A stretch of 64,000 nt of DNA from Crambe crambe (taxonomy: Eukaryota > Porifera > Demospongiae > Poecilosclerida > Crambeidae): NCBI GenBank assembly GCA_963924555.1, contig OZ004583.1, positions 5,427,501 to 5,491,500 on the forward strand, in the 5' to 3' direction. This document shows, piece by piece, positions 9,538 to 21,772 of this stretch. Made by a program: the position numbers and the translations under genes. The first letter of the stretch is position 1. Every line of letters begins with the position of its first letter. Under the pieces are notes generated by a model, which ran no database searches, was not told the DNA's origin, and saw nothing but the letters and a program-made list of their open reading frames with translations.

Positions 9538-12500
9538 ATGGCTGAAGCAGAGGTGAGCGACTCACAGTTACACGAAGGTGAAACCGGTGAAACTCGAATA
9601 TCGGTTTGGAATGACATAAGTCTTTCTGTGTGGCGCTGGATGCCTAAAACTCTTCAGGATACCAGGTTGATCACATTACAGAGCTATAGTTAGGTAGCTA
9701 GCTAGGTATCTAGTGAGTGATGTGTTCCTGTAGAAGATAAGTTCTTTCATATAGCTGTATGGCTAGTAGCTACTCAACTTTGTATAATAGCTAGGGCCTT
9801 GCTACAATAAAAATTTTTAGCTACATGTACCACTTGTTATAGATATCATCGGGCCTTGCTTTATATTGCTCATGGTGTTACAATGCACATGGGACGCCAA
9901 CAAGAGCTAGCAAAAGTGTTGACAGAGAATGGCATTGTAGTATTTGGTCACGATCATGGTAAGTGCAACGCACAGTTTGCCCAAATGATTTTATTTAATT
10001 TATGGGCTCTAAGCTATAAGAAATAATGCCAATTATCAATACTGCAGCTGATTATTTGAAGTAGCTAGCTATATATAGCTTGAACAATCTCGTAAGCAGT
10101 AGTGCTAGCATATTATTTTTTGAAGGAACTAATAGCTATAGCTTAATGGCAGCTAGCTCTTCTGATTACAGAAAAATTTGAAGGAGCGATGCAAGACAAG
10201 ATTTAGCTGGCTAACTATGCAGATCTAGCCTTACCTGTTATCATTGTCGAACTGCAAGTGCCAACCTCCAATTATCTGGGTCACCTATATAGATTATAAT
10301 AATATATTATATTTATCTAAGTGCATTTCCACATGAGGAGTTAGCTAGTAGCTGCTTGGTTCTTCTTTGTGTAGAAAAATTGCAGGAGAGGAACTAACAG
10401 TACTGAAATTCATTAATTTGATTGTTCAGTATCCTTCTCATTATGTAGCTATAGTATTCTGTCTTATCACTCTGAACTTTATTCCCTTTAGCTACTATAA
10501 AAGAGGAGAAACTAATAATTAATGAGCAAAGATAACTATATATTCTCACACTTGACAAAAGACAAGTGCTTTGACTGTTTTGAAGGCAATAATTGCTATG
10601 TTATTATAAGGCTGTCTAAGCAGCAGATAATGTTGTTATTGACATAACCCTTTACCTGTCATATAGCTCAAGTTTCACAATGCGGAATTAATACTTTTGT
10701 TATGTATGCATGCAGTTGGTCATGGGAAAAGTGGTGGTGAAAGGGTTTATATTGAAGATTTCGATACTTATGTTCGTGATGTTATAAATCATGTTAAGGA
10801 GTACAAGGAATCATATCCTGAAAAACCATGCTTCCTGATGGGCTTTTCAATGGTAACATCTTCATGTTAGGCTAAGTGTAGAATTGCATGCAAGAGTAAG
10901 TTTAGAGTTAACTATTCCCCTGCAATAAAATTCAGGGAGGATTGATTGCAGCTCGTGCTGCTGAAGAAGAAAAGGATTTATTTGCTGGGGTTATCTTGTA
11001 TGCTGCTCCTTTGGATGTAAATGAAGGCTGTTGTTTCGTGAGTTCATAGCTATTTTAGTGATTAATTTCCTCCCGACATGTATCTGATGGCTCCACTACT
11101 AAGGGGAGGGGGGGGAGGGGGGCTAAAGCCCCCCAGAATTTTTGAATTGTATAGTATTATTAGAATGAAACTATGCTATTGCCAAATGAACTCATTTTGC
11201 AATTGTAAGTAAAGGAATAATCAGTTTTGTTCTTGTGTACATGTAGTGTTTAATGGCCACTAATTAATTTTGAGCTTGTACAGTACATGTTTTAGTAGTG
11301 CATCATTGGCTAATTAATTGATTGTGCATGTACTGTTATATAGTAAATGAATAGTGATGATATAATCACCTCATATCACACCAGAAGCAATCTCAGAACA
11401 CCTGAGATTCAACCGGGGGAGCATGCCCCCAGACCCCCCTAGATAATGCAGTGCTGCATTTCACAATTCATGTATCCATACTTAGCCCCCCCCCCCCCCC
11501 CCCCCCCCCCCAGTTGAAGAAACATATCTACACCCTTGTGCTCCACTTGATGTTTAGTTCACAGGTAGAAACTTAATGTTTCCTGTTCTAGAGAATCTCA
11601 ACACAATTTCTGGCAGTGCTTTTCCCCCACGTTGGAGTTACAGCCTTACCTCCATCCTCAATGAGCAGTATTCCTGAAGAGGTATGCTTGTGCATGTTTC
11701 ATATTTTGATGCACAATGGTTAGCTCATGTAGCTATATATACACATTATTGGTTCTTTGAGCAATGTATATATTTTTTATTCTATTAGTTACTTCCCATA
11801 GGCACAGCGTGAGATAACTGCACTTGTACTACATTGCATGGGTGACATCAAAAGATACCGCCTGTAGTATAAACACAGCAAGTAGTTTGAAGCCATCATC
11901 TTACTTCCAGATCTAGCAGTTAGACAGATCAGTTGAGCTTATCCATGGATACTACCAAGACAGATCCCACCCCCTAGTGTATAAATGTAGTACAACGTTA
12001 GCACTTCTATGAGGTTATTACATAGATGCCTTGGCTCTGCCTCAGCATCTATCTTTCTGTATATCCTGTAGAAGTGCTATGCTTTTGTCAGTAGAAGATA
12101 GTGCTCTGTGGCAAGTATATTACAGCTTTCTTTGTATGCAGCTGCCTAGCCTATCAGCTATAAATAACTTTTTTATTTATGATACAGATGCTTATTCGTA
12201 AGTAGCTATATCAAGTATAGAATAAATCATTTACACTCGTCATGAAATATGGTGAGTCATTTCACTCGTACGTAGGCTGTATTTTCACTCACCTTTGGCT
12301 TGTGAAAATATAGCTGCCTTATTTGTGAAAATTAACAACTCGCCATAAACCACTCTGACTTATGTAATAAGATATATAATTAGCTGCCTACGATGCATAG
12401 AAAAATTAATGTTTGAGAGAATTGCTATCTAAGAACTTTCTGAAAATGATGTTCTTATATCCAGGTTGAAAGGTATGCAAATGATCCACTGGTATACCAT

Positions 12501-12875
12501 GGGAAGCTCAAGGCCAAGTGGACTGCTGAATATTTAAAGACAGTGCAGATAGCAAGGAGAGGGATAAAGAAAGTTAAGATACCTGCACTGATAATACATG
12601 GAACTCTGGATAGCATTGTACCTATCAGGGCCTCTGAGTTCATTAAAAATAACATTAGTACTCGTGATAAAGACTTAAAGTATGAGGTGAGTAGCTATTA
12701 TGAGCCCTAGCCCTATTATTATGAGTAAGTAATGGTAGGTAATGGTAGCATATACTGTGTTGTTCATCTGACATTTTAGATCTATGAAGATAACTTTCAT
12801 GATGTTCTCCACGATAAAGGCCAGGAGAGTGCCCAGGACATGATAAGGGATTGGATCATTGGTCATCTGGACTAA
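9538..12875 (+). CDS. MGLL: Monoglyceride lipase-like serine hydrolase, seven exons
   Basis: Exons 9538-9665, 9843-9958, 10716-10852, 10936-11037, 11592-11681, 12465-12686 and 12780-12875 all have GT-AG introns and join in frame to 296 aa (human MGLL is about 303). The fold is alpha/beta hydrolase: HG oxyanion motif at 53-54 (YIAHG), nucleophile S126 in GFSMGG (split by intron 3), D240 in HGTLDSIVP and H272 in NFHDVLHD. Spacing matches the human triad S122-D239-H269 closely. It should cleave monoacylglycerols to fatty acid and glycerol at membranes. VGHGKSGGERVYIEDF is the conserved segment before the nucleophile. The ATG at 9538 gives an N-terminus of family length; an in-frame ATG at 9382 is the alternative. 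Confidence 0.92.
11102..11512. repeat. Putative MITE in lipase intron 4, G-rich ends
   Basis: Intron 4 contains a segment starting with G-runs (GGGGAGGGGGGGG then CTAAAG, 11102-11127) and ending with TTAG plus a 26-base C tract (11486-11511), so the ends are complementary. The interior carries GGGGGAGCATGCCCCC-type sequence. It looks like a non-autonomous DNA element with G-rich inverted ends. Both ends could form G-quadruplexes on opposite strands. No autonomous partner is visible in the window. Confidence 0.4.
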
Positions 12876-13939
12876 TATAAGGTGATGTGCATGTTGCTCT
12901 GACATTAGCTGTTCCTATTCCATTATCTAGCTAGCTATATCACATGGCTACTTTTTTCTTGTAGGTGTGATCGATCAAGACCTATCTGCAAACTCTAAAC
13001 TATGTAGCTAGCTAGCTATTATAGCTATAATGATAAGCCAAATTTACATAGATAGATATAGTTATAGTTCCAGAGTTGAATTTTACATCTTATGCATTCC
13101 AAGTACTATCACATTTTTGACCAATAACAATAGTTATGCACATTTTTTACCAATAACAATAGTTAGCTATGTGATGATTCATTGGTAAAACTCAGAAGAT
13201 AAAAAAAAAAAAGAACTATCCAGCTAGCTAGCTACAATACATTCAGTTTAGTTATGCAAGTTAAATGAAGTGACTGGCAGGAAGCTTTGTATAGACTTCT
13301 GCATGCATGCTTATAAAGCTATAATACACTTCATATTCATTGACAGTCACAGTGTACACTAAATGTATATCTTTTGAGGAACATAACTAACTAGTCTGTC
13401 TTGCTGGCAGATCCAAATCCTTTATGCTATTTGGCCTGTGGGTAGCTAACTCATCATAACTAAGCCATAACAATTAATCTTGGACTGGTACAGTGCACAA
13501 AGTCTAAGAGACTACTAGCTATCCAGTATAATTTTGATGCTGATGATATTATAGTTATGATGAAATTGAGGCAAGTTCCATAAAATTAATGCTGTGGATA
13601 TAGCACAAGATGATTGATGGTGAATACATAGCTCCATCCACATCTTCAGGACACCACATTTGCTGAAAGAGAGACATAAAAAATGAAATAGGACTTTACA
13701 TCACAGGAATGCCACAACCATTCCAGACATGGTGATGCTGAAGTTGCACGCTGTTACATAGCTACATAGTTAAGACTGAGGGGGGTGGGCTTGGCCCACC
13801 CAATATTATATAAATTTATCTAATAACTTTCTAGTTTATAATTATGTTTAAATTTTTAAAGACATTGCATGCATGATAGCTAATGAGTATGTATTGTTGA
13901 GAACAGAGACATGCTGTAGCATTAAAAATATGTTATTCC
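12876..13939. other. Intergenic after lipase gene
   Basis: No gene seen. A short tandem duplication of about 30 bp (ACCAATAACAATAGTTA, around 13118-13165) and a perfect 7-bp-stem hairpin (GGTGGGC/GCCCACC) near 13785 are the only structures noted. TAGC-rich runs are abundant. Confidence 0.4.
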
Positions 13940-14460
13940 TGCCACATCACTTGGAGTTGGTCATGGAAAAAGTGGGTGCATGAAGATCATAAATTATGTG
14001 AAGGAGTAACTACAAGGAATCATATCCTGGTAACCAGCTAGTCTTCAATCCTCCCTGAATTATTAACAAAAAGCTCTAATCAACGTGTGGATAATCATGG
14101 CTAGCATGAAATGAATTCATTGAAAAATGAAAAGCCCATCAAAGAATGGTACTGAATGCTACTATGATGTGAATGAAGGCTTAGTTTATAATCAGTATGT
14201 AGCTATTTCCTCCAGACATGATCTGTTTATTGGCAGGAGTGGTTCCCACAGCCTTGATTAGATCCACCCTAGATAATAATATAACAATATTTGCATACTT
14301 GTATATCATATTATAGCACATCACCTCAGTTCAGTTCAGATGACCAATGATCATCCACATTGTATTCTGGGCACTCTCCTGACCTTTATCCAGGAGAATA
14401 TATATCATGAAAATTATCTTCAAAGATCTAGAATGTCACATAGCTAATAGCTATGAGCTA
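13940..14460. pseudogene. Scrambled relic of a second lipase gene copy
   Basis: Pieces of the lipase gene recur out of order. 13955-14035 (+) resembles exon 3 (TTGGTCATGG, AAGGAATCATATCCTG). 14050-14066 (-) matches the start of exon 4 with its acceptor. 14128-14150 (-) matches the end of exon 3. 14168-14225 (+) resembles the exon 4 end and intron. 14342-14445 (-) matches exon 7. All pieces carry substitutions and deletions, so this is a rearranged, partly inverted dead paralogue. Another faint echo of the exon 4 end lies near 14865-14905. Confidence 0.65.
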
Positions 14461-15695
14461 CTGATCAGTACCTCTTACAAACTTCTAGCTCTTTGTAAAT
14501 ACGTAGATAAAAAAATAGGATAGCTAGACAGCAAGATGCTAATGTGTATATCCATGCAGCTAGAATTATGCAATCATGGCTGCATCATCAGAGCAGCACT
14601 AGCTAGCATGGTTTCATGGAAATCACAAACTTTTAACCTCAAGTAGCTAGCTATATCCATACTGTTGCTACATGGTCACACTATTACAATTATTGAGTGG
14701 GAAAGAACATACATGCTCATCACTTAACTCACTTTAAGTACGTATAGCTATCTAAAATTTAATAGCATGATAGAAGAAATGTTGATTTCAGATAGGTAAA
14801 GTGTATTATTGTTTGGAGTTCCAATGATCACTGAAACTGTTACTATAACATGGCTATGCTATAATGAAGGGCTAACTGATAATCATGTATGTAGCTATTA
14901 CTACCATGTCCACAGTTTTGACGAAACATGCAATTAAAATCCTAGCCAGCTAAGCGTATTATTACAGACAAGGGTATTTACTACTTGGGCTTGGAGGCCA
15001 TTTTATATCACATAGCTAATTATGCAAATAAAGTAACTAGCTAGCTAGCTATATGCAATAGTCCCAAGTAGAAATATTAGACGCATTCATTTTGCTCACC
15101 GCATTAGCTATTATGTAAAGGCTTATTGCACGTGATTAGGTCATACGTCAATTTTTACGCGATATGCGCGCGCCGAGCACATGTTAGCTAGCTGGGCAAT
15201 GGTGTGCTGTAGGACTGAGAAAGTGAAGGAGTTGATTTTACCTCCTGTCCCGACTAGACTACTGTGTTAACCGACTAGACTTACTGTATTCTGTATTAAA
15301 GAGCTAGTCAATGAGTGAGTTATTGTAGTCATAATTAGCTATGGCGGTGTTGTATTTGACTCTTGGTCTTTATCCAATAGGTGGTTTGCTGGTCTTTTGG
15401 TCTTACTTGCTTTGTGTGATTTTCCAGAGGCTGGGCCCTTACTACTGCTGGGGATATGCGGTGAGCTTTAGCCGATCACAAAGGATGGAACCACGATGAA
15501 GCGTCTCCCTCACTTTGCTCGCAATTAGGTATGAATTTTAGTATAATGCCACACAACTGATCCGTGATTTTTTTAAAAGTGGTTTGTATAGGAGCTTGTG
15601 TGAGAATCAGTTGTGTGGTTGTTTAACAGTTGATACATTGTAATTTACATTTGCTACAAGGTTGTGGTGGTGGTGGTATACCCCTTTGTGGTCAA
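14461..15695. other. Intergenic with one short open frame
   Basis: Mostly non-coding. An ATG at 15341 opens a 52-aa frame to 15499 (MAVLYLTLGLYPIGGLLVFW...) that is strongly hydrophobic. It contains possible donor (GTGAGC, 15460s) and acceptor (TTTTCCAG, 15420s) sites, so it may be the first exon(s) of a small membrane protein interrupted by the adjacent 2-kb element. I cannot name a family. Confidence 0.25.
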
Positions 15696-16047
15696 ATATG
15701 TGACAGGATTTAGGAAAAAGGGGAATATCGCGCGCTTATCAATATGCAATAATGACATGTTTTAGTGTGCTCAACCAAAAAAATTTTTTTATTCCAAAAA
15801 ATTTTTTTTACCTCAAATATATCTTAGATCTTTGGTCTACTTCCATGCCAAGTTTGAAGAGTCAGAAACCATTAGAAGTAGGCAAGCGCGCTGTTAGAAG
15901 TTTCTTCAAAAACTTAAACGGACTCTACGTTACAATTTACGGCTTACGTAAACCTAGTAGTGCGCGGTTAATCTGGGACTTTCCCTTGTTTAATTTTTTG
16001 TTACCACAGTAACCACAAAATACAATTCATAGTAGTATTGAATTTCA

Positions 16048-16257
16048 ATGGCTAAGTATTGTGCTAGTGAAGCAGCAACAGCTATCAATCAGCTTCTGCA
16101 ACTCTCTGAAGATGATCAGGAGTCTATGATGGAGGTCATCAGTGACTTCTTTGACCCTTCTTGCAGAGATGATGAGGAGCAGCTGGATGATGTCAATGAC
16201 GATTTTGGAATCTCCGAACCTGAAGAGAGAGGTTTATTGCATTTAAGACTTAAATAA
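16048..16257 (+). CDS. Acidic 69-aa ORF inside the 2-kb element
   Basis: The frame starts MAKYCASEAATAINQLLQL and is strongly acidic afterwards (SDFFDPSCRDDEEQLDDVND). The ATG is in a reasonable context and a GT follows a purine-rich stretch near 16230, so it may be an exon. No domain is recognised. It might be the N-terminus of a protein encoded by the element or of a captured host gene. Confidence 0.3.
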   Translation: MAKYCASEAATAINQLLQLSEDDQESMMEVISDFFDPSCRDDEEQLDDVNDDFGISEPEERGLLHLRLK

Positions 16258-16654
16258 GACTTAAAAATGATTTAAATTGATTGTAGCTGGATATGTTTAA
16301 GTTAGAAAATTTTACAGTATTCATACGAGCAAAAGGAGAACAACAAAGTTAAGCTCACTGCTAAGAAAACTTATGCAACACCATTAATGGCTTTAGTGCT
16401 CTTTAGTGCTCATTATAACAAGAGTGATACTGAATTTTTTTTTTGAGATAGGATGTTAGGTGTGCATCATTAAGAAAGGGATCTATAGAAGTAATGTTAG
16501 ATACAACGGATGAATAATTAAATAGATTACACAATACAAAGGATAAGTGTGCACTGTAAAGAAAGGGGTAGTTGTTAAGTGTGCATTATTAAGAAAGGGA
16601 TCTAAGTTAGTGCAATGAACGAATAATTAAATTGTAGTACAACAAAGGGTAGTT

Positions 16655-16987
16655 ATGATAAGTAAACTATCTTACATAGGTACATCTTACCTCCACAATA
16701 GTGGTGCACATTTGGTGGATGATGGTGTGCATGGTGATCTTGGGAGGTTTGATGACTGGTTGGGAGAGAATGGTGAGGTTGGAGTGGCTTGTACAGAGGG
16801 AGGGAGTAGTAGTGGTATAGAGGTGGAAAGTGGTAGAGGTGCATGTGATATGAATGGAGGAGATGGTGACGAGTATGTAGAGTTGAGCACTGAGGAGTTG
16901 GTTGATGCAGTGTCACTTTTTCGCGACAGTGCTGGCCATCACCTAATTACTGGGTGCAAGAACACTGCTAGTCACAGGCCTCAATAA
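16655..16987 (+). CDS. Gly/Glu-rich ORF inside the 2-kb element
   Basis: A 110-aa frame with low-complexity Gly/Glu/Asp content and the patch GDGDEYVELSTEELVDAVSLF. It could be a second exon of the same acidic protein as at 16048-16257. I see no motif, and the overlapping reverse frame has similar length, so coding status is uncertain. Confidence 0.25.
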   Translation: MISKLSYIGTSYLHNSGAHLVDDGVHGDLGRFDDWLGENGEVGVACTEGGSSSGIEVESGRGACDMNGGDGDEYVELSTEELVDAVSLFRDSAGHHLITGCKNTASHRPQ

Positions 16988-17714
16988 AACACACCCAGAT
17001 CCTTTTTTGACACATCCAGATCAGCTCATTACAAAAGAACACGACATCAATAAGTGAGGTACCTAACTTTACAATAAAGTTCTTATCCCATGTGTTTTTG
17101 ATCCTTTCTCATGGTAGATTACAAGGTTACAAGCTAAAAAGCATAACATACAAGGTATCTTACAGCTTCAGCTTAACAAAGTAACTCACCTAATTGTAGT
17201 GCTTCATCCTCTCTGCTTCAGAATAGCCTATTTTTAAGGTTATAGAAGCGCTAGAGACAAGCAGTTACTTGGTAAGCTTCATAAACAGTTAAACTTCAAT
17301 ACTGCCCTTTAAAAAATTACCTCTTGTATTCTTCCAGTAGTAGTTCATTTCCAGACTTAGTCAGTTGCTAGCGGTAGGGTTACATGAATGACTAAACACA
17401 TACAAAAGAAAGCTTCCTTCTCCTTCCTTTCTTGCTACCACGCGGTTACATTTAAATCAATGATGTAATCCATAACGCGGAACTACGTGAAAGATTACGG
17501 ACCAGGACTAAAGAAGAGGAAATGAAGTAATCAATGATTTAACTTCCTCCTGAGGCAAAGAATTTCAGCGCGTGTAACTTAGTGATCGTTTAGAATTTGG
17601 CTTCGGGCCTAGTACCAATCTACTCCCCGAGGTATGAACTACCTCGCTATGTAAATAACTCAATTTTAAATTTTTGCGCGATATTCCCCTTTTTTCCAAA
17701 TCCTGTCACATATA

Positions 17715-18736
17715 TGAAACGTTCAAAAAAGTTGCACAAGAAATCAAGGGACACTTAACACCATGTCGAAGAGTAGGCTTTACCAGATATCCTAGAGCTG
17801 AAGTAATCTATGTTGTATGCATCAAGACAGAGGACAACTTGTAGGTACTCTTCTGGTTAAGTGCACAGTCTAATGGATTATTCCAGAGAGTAAGTTATTG
17901 GAACATGTCAGTCCAAACCACCGAGAGAATGTATTTCTAATCCTAAGCCACACAGCCATGGAAAAATTTTCATAGCTCTCTACCACATACACACACAAAA
18001 AAAATATTTTTTTTTTCGGTGATCTCCTTCCTTCAGGAGTTGTAGCTAAGTAAACTAGAACCTTTTGTATGGTTGATGTGGCCTTTGTCAGGGTCTACCA
18101 CCACCTTATGGGATTGGTATACAGTGCACTGCAAAGTTAGACTGGAGTACAAGAATATTCAGTTTTACTATCATACATTTTACAGTATATACAAACTGCA
18201 AATGGCAGAGATTTTTAGAGGGGGAGGAATCTTGTAGTTTTGTAGCATTCTCTGGCTTTCTGTTCATGCATTTAGGTTTTTTGCTGCAAAAACTGGCTAT
18301 TAAGTGTAGAGATTCATAGTAGCCTGTTAATTAGTGTGCTAGTACTCTTTGGAGCTAAGCACAAACTTTCGCCTCTTCCTACTTTCAGAAGCCTTGATTT
18401 CCCCCCTCAAGAATCAAGGGGAAAGCCATTTTAGTAAATTCCAGCAGGCTTTGCATTGCAGTGCAAATGGGATAATCATTATAAATTAACTTTGTTGGTT
18501 AACTGTGTGTCTCTCTCCTGAAGTTGGTCGACTATGAGGTAAGCTTTGGTGACTTTCTAATAATCACTGGCGCATGCGTTTTGAATGTCAAACTCCAATA
18601 CAAGGTAAGATTAATACTAACTCATTCTGGATGTGGTTCGGAATGCATTGATTCTACATCTTCTGTATGCAACACTTCCTCATTGCAGACACCAATTGCT
18701 ATGGTGCTTTGTAAGGAATGGGTACAGTTTTACACT
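17715..18736. other. Intergenic
   Basis: No recognisable gene. An open frame at 18524-18787 (87 codons from a TTG) runs into the left end of the Mutator-like element and shows no domain, so I do not call it. Confidence 0.35.
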
Positions 18737-19324
18737 AACCGTATAGCCGGAAGTAGTGACGAAGATTTTGACGCTTTGGCGGTTTAAGCATCAAATCGCC
18801 AAAAATAAAACCGTCAAAAAGTTGCGTGGTTTAAGAAAAGAGCTTTCCAATGGTATATTTAGTTATGGTCCCTGATAAAATTTCACTGAGTTGACTACAT
18901 ACCCTGACTTACTTAGCTTTTAAAATTTTTTTCTGCCACTAGGCAACTAGTCAACACTTCCCATTTATGGAAGTACTAGAATAACCACATGTTTACACAA
19001 TGTATGAGAGGTTTCCCAGGAAACCACACTGGGAGGAATTTAACAGCATAGACATTGATATGGTCACACACATCACAGTGTAGCAAGCTGCTCAATACTC
19101 CAATTTGAAATCTTGGACATAGGTTGTGTAGAGCAGAAAATTTGCTACACAATGATGTATGATAAAGCAGCTGACTTCAATTTTTCACTGAAAAAAAGAA
19201 ATATAAAACGTTTTTGGATAATCCCTGTTTTAGTCAGGGGTAGTGATATTGACCAATTTGAGAATGAAATCTCTTGTGAAAGTGGTGGCTTTTAGAAAGC
19301 CGGTTAAAAGAAATAGTTAAGCAT

Positions 19325-19490
19325 AAAGCATGTAAGGCATGAAATAATAAGTGTCTTTGTAACTGTATGGTGCACACCTGGACTGTCCAGGCACATGTAA
19401 AAGGAAAGTAAGCACGTAAGGCATGAAATGATAAATGTCTTTGCAACTGTATGGTGCACACCAGGACTGTCCTGGTGCATGTAAAGGGAA
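19325..19490. repeat. Two 80-bp tandem units with internal hairpins
   Basis: Two units about 80 bp apart share GTAAGGCATGAAAT and CTGTATGGTGCACAC. Each has a short perfect palindrome with loop CTG: CCTGGA/TCCAGG in the first and CACCAGGA/TCCTGGTG in the second. Paired changes keep the stems complementary although the sequence differs. They sit directly downstream of the transposase stop codon. Confidence 0.7.
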
Positions 19491-19491
19491 A

Positions 19492-21402
19492 TCAAAAGGC
19501 TCCAGCACTGTACGTCACCCCCTCCGTTTGAGCCTGCTCTTCCTCGATGGTGACCCTGTCAAGCCTCATCTGCCTCCTCCTCTTCTTCACAAGCTCCTTC
19601 CCCTTGTAGCTGGCCATCCAGATCCGATTGTCATCCACCTTATCAAGAAATCTGGATGTCGTTGGCCCGCAGTGATAGTTGAGTCGTTTCAAGACCCCTC
19701 TCAGTGCCCCCATTCCAGAATTGAACGTGATCACCGCCAAGTCCACACACATCTCCACGACTGCAACAGAAGCAAAGTCCGTCTTTGGACAGCGGTTCCA
19801 GATGATGCTGTTGAATGATTCGTTCTGGTTCTGGGTAGCACCAAGGACGCAGCGTTCCATCAATGAGTCCTCTGAGAGGTCAAGAAAGACTCTCTTCACA
19901 TACGGGCCAATATCTGGGTGTATTGTCGGCTTCGCTGGGGGAGGAGGTTCGCCCATCGCTATTGCCCGCTGGTACTTGCACCAGGACTTGTCACCGGCAG
20001 GGCACATGAAGTGCAGAGGACGGTCGTCAGTAGAGTAGGAGTGGTAAAAAATGGCCATGACAGCTCTCTTCATGGCCTCAGCATTGTTCACATTGGAGAG
20101 GATGGCTTTCCCATAAAACCGCTGAAACTTCTTCATTAACACATCAGTGAGGCGACCTTTCCCTCCCATCCTCACTCGTTTGCCATCCGCCCCAAAGTGT
20201 GGCTTTGCCTTGGCCGTCTTGAGGTGGGCATACATTCTTTTCTGAACATACCCAACACATTCATGTTTGATGATGGGGTGGCTATCTCCATATGGCTTGG
20301 CATCACAGATGGTGGGATAGGTGGATGAGTCACCATCAGCGATCATTGCGGTGTACCGCAACTTGTGTTTCTCCACCGATCGCTTCCAGATATTCAACGC
20401 ACCCTCGGCTTCCATGGAACCTGCCGAGCCGTAAAAGTTCTGGCCACAGAGATGCTGATGACCCTCCCACCAGTCAAGAAACTGTTCTGATGTTGGGTCC
20501 AAGTGCCTCTTCGCATTGCATTCATGGCACCACTTGCTCAACACCTCCGTGTCCAGAACCTGACCGGTATCCCATGATGCCACAACCACCACACCATACA
20601 GAGATTGATGGCCTCGCTTCTGCCATGTTGCGTCACAGGTCACCTTCACGTCCACGATCTCGTCCTCATCAGCGTCCTTGCGGAGAAGGGCAGCAGCAGC
20701 CGACATGTTTGACTGCTTCTCCGCTTCAGTGGCCCTTTTGATGTGATCATAATGATAGGAGTGGTGAGTTTGAGTGAGTGGAGGGAGCATTCCCATCACA
20801 CCAGCAAAAGTGGCTAGGCCAGACCTTCCCTTGCCCATGACTCTCGATGCCAGAACCGACCTGCGGTTGACTTCCAGATCACCTTCGCAGTAGGGGTCTG
20901 TAATTTTAGACTTTTTGCCACACACAGTGCAGCAAATAGCCATCTTAACTACAAACCCCCTTCTGCTAGTCCTGTCTTCAGTCACTGACAGAGGAGAGCC
21001 ACAACAAGAGAAGGCACTGACTGCCCTCTTCAGGTTGCTCATCCTGATGAGATGATAATCCCCACAATTGTCCTCAGATGATGGCCCAGGCTGGGAAGAA
21101 GCAGCAGCAGCATCCCTAGAGAGAGCTATCTTCTTGCTGGACCTTGTAGAAAATGCTACAGGTTCATCTGAAGAGGTGGGGGGATGAGCAGAAGTAGATG
21201 AAGGTGGAATGGAAACAGTAGGAGCTGGAGTGGGAAGAGTAGGAGCTGGAGAAGAGGCAGGAGGAGTAGGAGCTGGAGAAGAGGCAGGAGGAGCAGGAGC
21301 AGGAGTTGAGGTAGAAGCAGGGGGAGCTGACTTATAGCCACGAAAAACCTTCGCACGCTTCTTGCGCTTGATGGAAGAAAACTTCACTTTTCTGCCAGAC
21401 AT
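19492..21402 (-). CDS. Mutator-like transposase
   Basis: 636 aa, no stops, ATG at 21402. The N-terminus is basic (RKVKFSSIKRKKRAKVF), followed by a Pro/Ala/Ser-rich low-complexity stretch (about 26-75). A CxxC pair lies near 158-161 (CCTVCGKKSK). The catalytic triad is readable as D257 (VTCDATWQKRGH), D356 (IADGDSSTY) and E528 (NQNESFNS). CHEC at 292-295 and the signature ECVGYVQKRM (381-390), GGKGRLTD (413-420) and SWCKYQ are all typical of the animal Mutator-like transposase domain. It should act in the nucleus on the element's own ends. Nothing obvious is broken. Two decayed relatives lie at 31345-32155 and 58507-59282, and a poorer one at 24930-25220. Confidence 0.9.
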   Translation of the reverse strand: MSGRKVKFSSIKRKKRAKVFRGYKSAPPASTSTPAPAPPASSPAPTPPASSPAPTLPTPAPTVSIPPSSTSAHPPTSSDEPVAFSTRSSKKIALSRDAAAASSQPGPSSEDNCGDYHLIRMSNLKRAVSAFSCCGSPLSVTEDRTSRRGFVVKMAICCTVCGKKSKITDPYCEGDLEVNRRSVLASRVMGKGRSGLATFAGVMGMLPPLTQTHHSYHYDHIKRATEAEKQSNMSAAAALLRKDADEDEIVDVKVTCDATWQKRGHQSLYGVVVVASWDTGQVLDTEVLSKWCHECNAKRHLDPTSEQFLDWWEGHQHLCGQNFYGSAGSMEAEGALNIWKRSVEKHKLRYTAMIADGDSSTYPTICDAKPYGDSHPIIKHECVGYVQKRMYAHLKTAKAKPHFGADGKRVRMGGKGRLTDVLMKKFQRFYGKAILSNVNNAEAMKRAVMAIFYHSYSTDDRPLHFMCPAGDKSWCKYQRAIAMGEPPPPAKPTIHPDIGPYVKRVFLDLSEDSLMERCVLGATQNQNESFNSIIWNRCPKTDFASVAVVEMCVDLAVITFNSGMGALRGVLKRLNYHCGPTTSRFLDKVDDNRIWMASYKGKELVKKRRRQMRLDRVTIEEEQAQTEGVTYSAGAF

Positions 21403-21772
21403 CTTGACATGTGCAGTGATTCAATTTTTCTCAATTTTATGCGTAATTAGAATAACATAATTCTACAGGAAGAGTGCTTTATTTTGAGTACTGAAATAGC
21501 TTTCTAGCTCAAGCAGTTTGGGAAATATGATGGATCAAACTTAGTTAGTCTTACCAGAAACTGAATCAGTTTTCTTCTTCAAAATTCCGATTGAATATAA
21601 GTAAGATGCATGGATAAAATCCTCCATAACTTGAGTATGGAGTATCTAAATGCTTTCAAATTTGAAAAACAAGTAGTACAGATGTTTTAGAAGGATATAC
21701 AGCAAAAAAATTTTTTTGGCTACAATTCAATATATTTGGCCAAAACCACCAAAATTGTGGGTACCAACCCCC

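Larger units (their letters stand above)
15696..17714. mobile_element. 2-kb DNA transposon of unknown family, inverted ends
   Basis: The ends form an inverted repeat of about 35-40 bp: 15696-15735 reads ATATGTGACAGGATTT then GGAAAAAGGGGAATATCGCGC, and 17677-17714 is its reverse complement with one or two indels. The interior has two acidic open frames and no transposase, so the element is probably non-autonomous. No clear target-site duplication was found, so I do not assign a superfamily. Confidence 0.7.

Noticed and set aside
20292..20741. 149-aa plus-strand frame
   Set aside because: Antisense shadow of the Mutator-like transposase; composition is artefactual.
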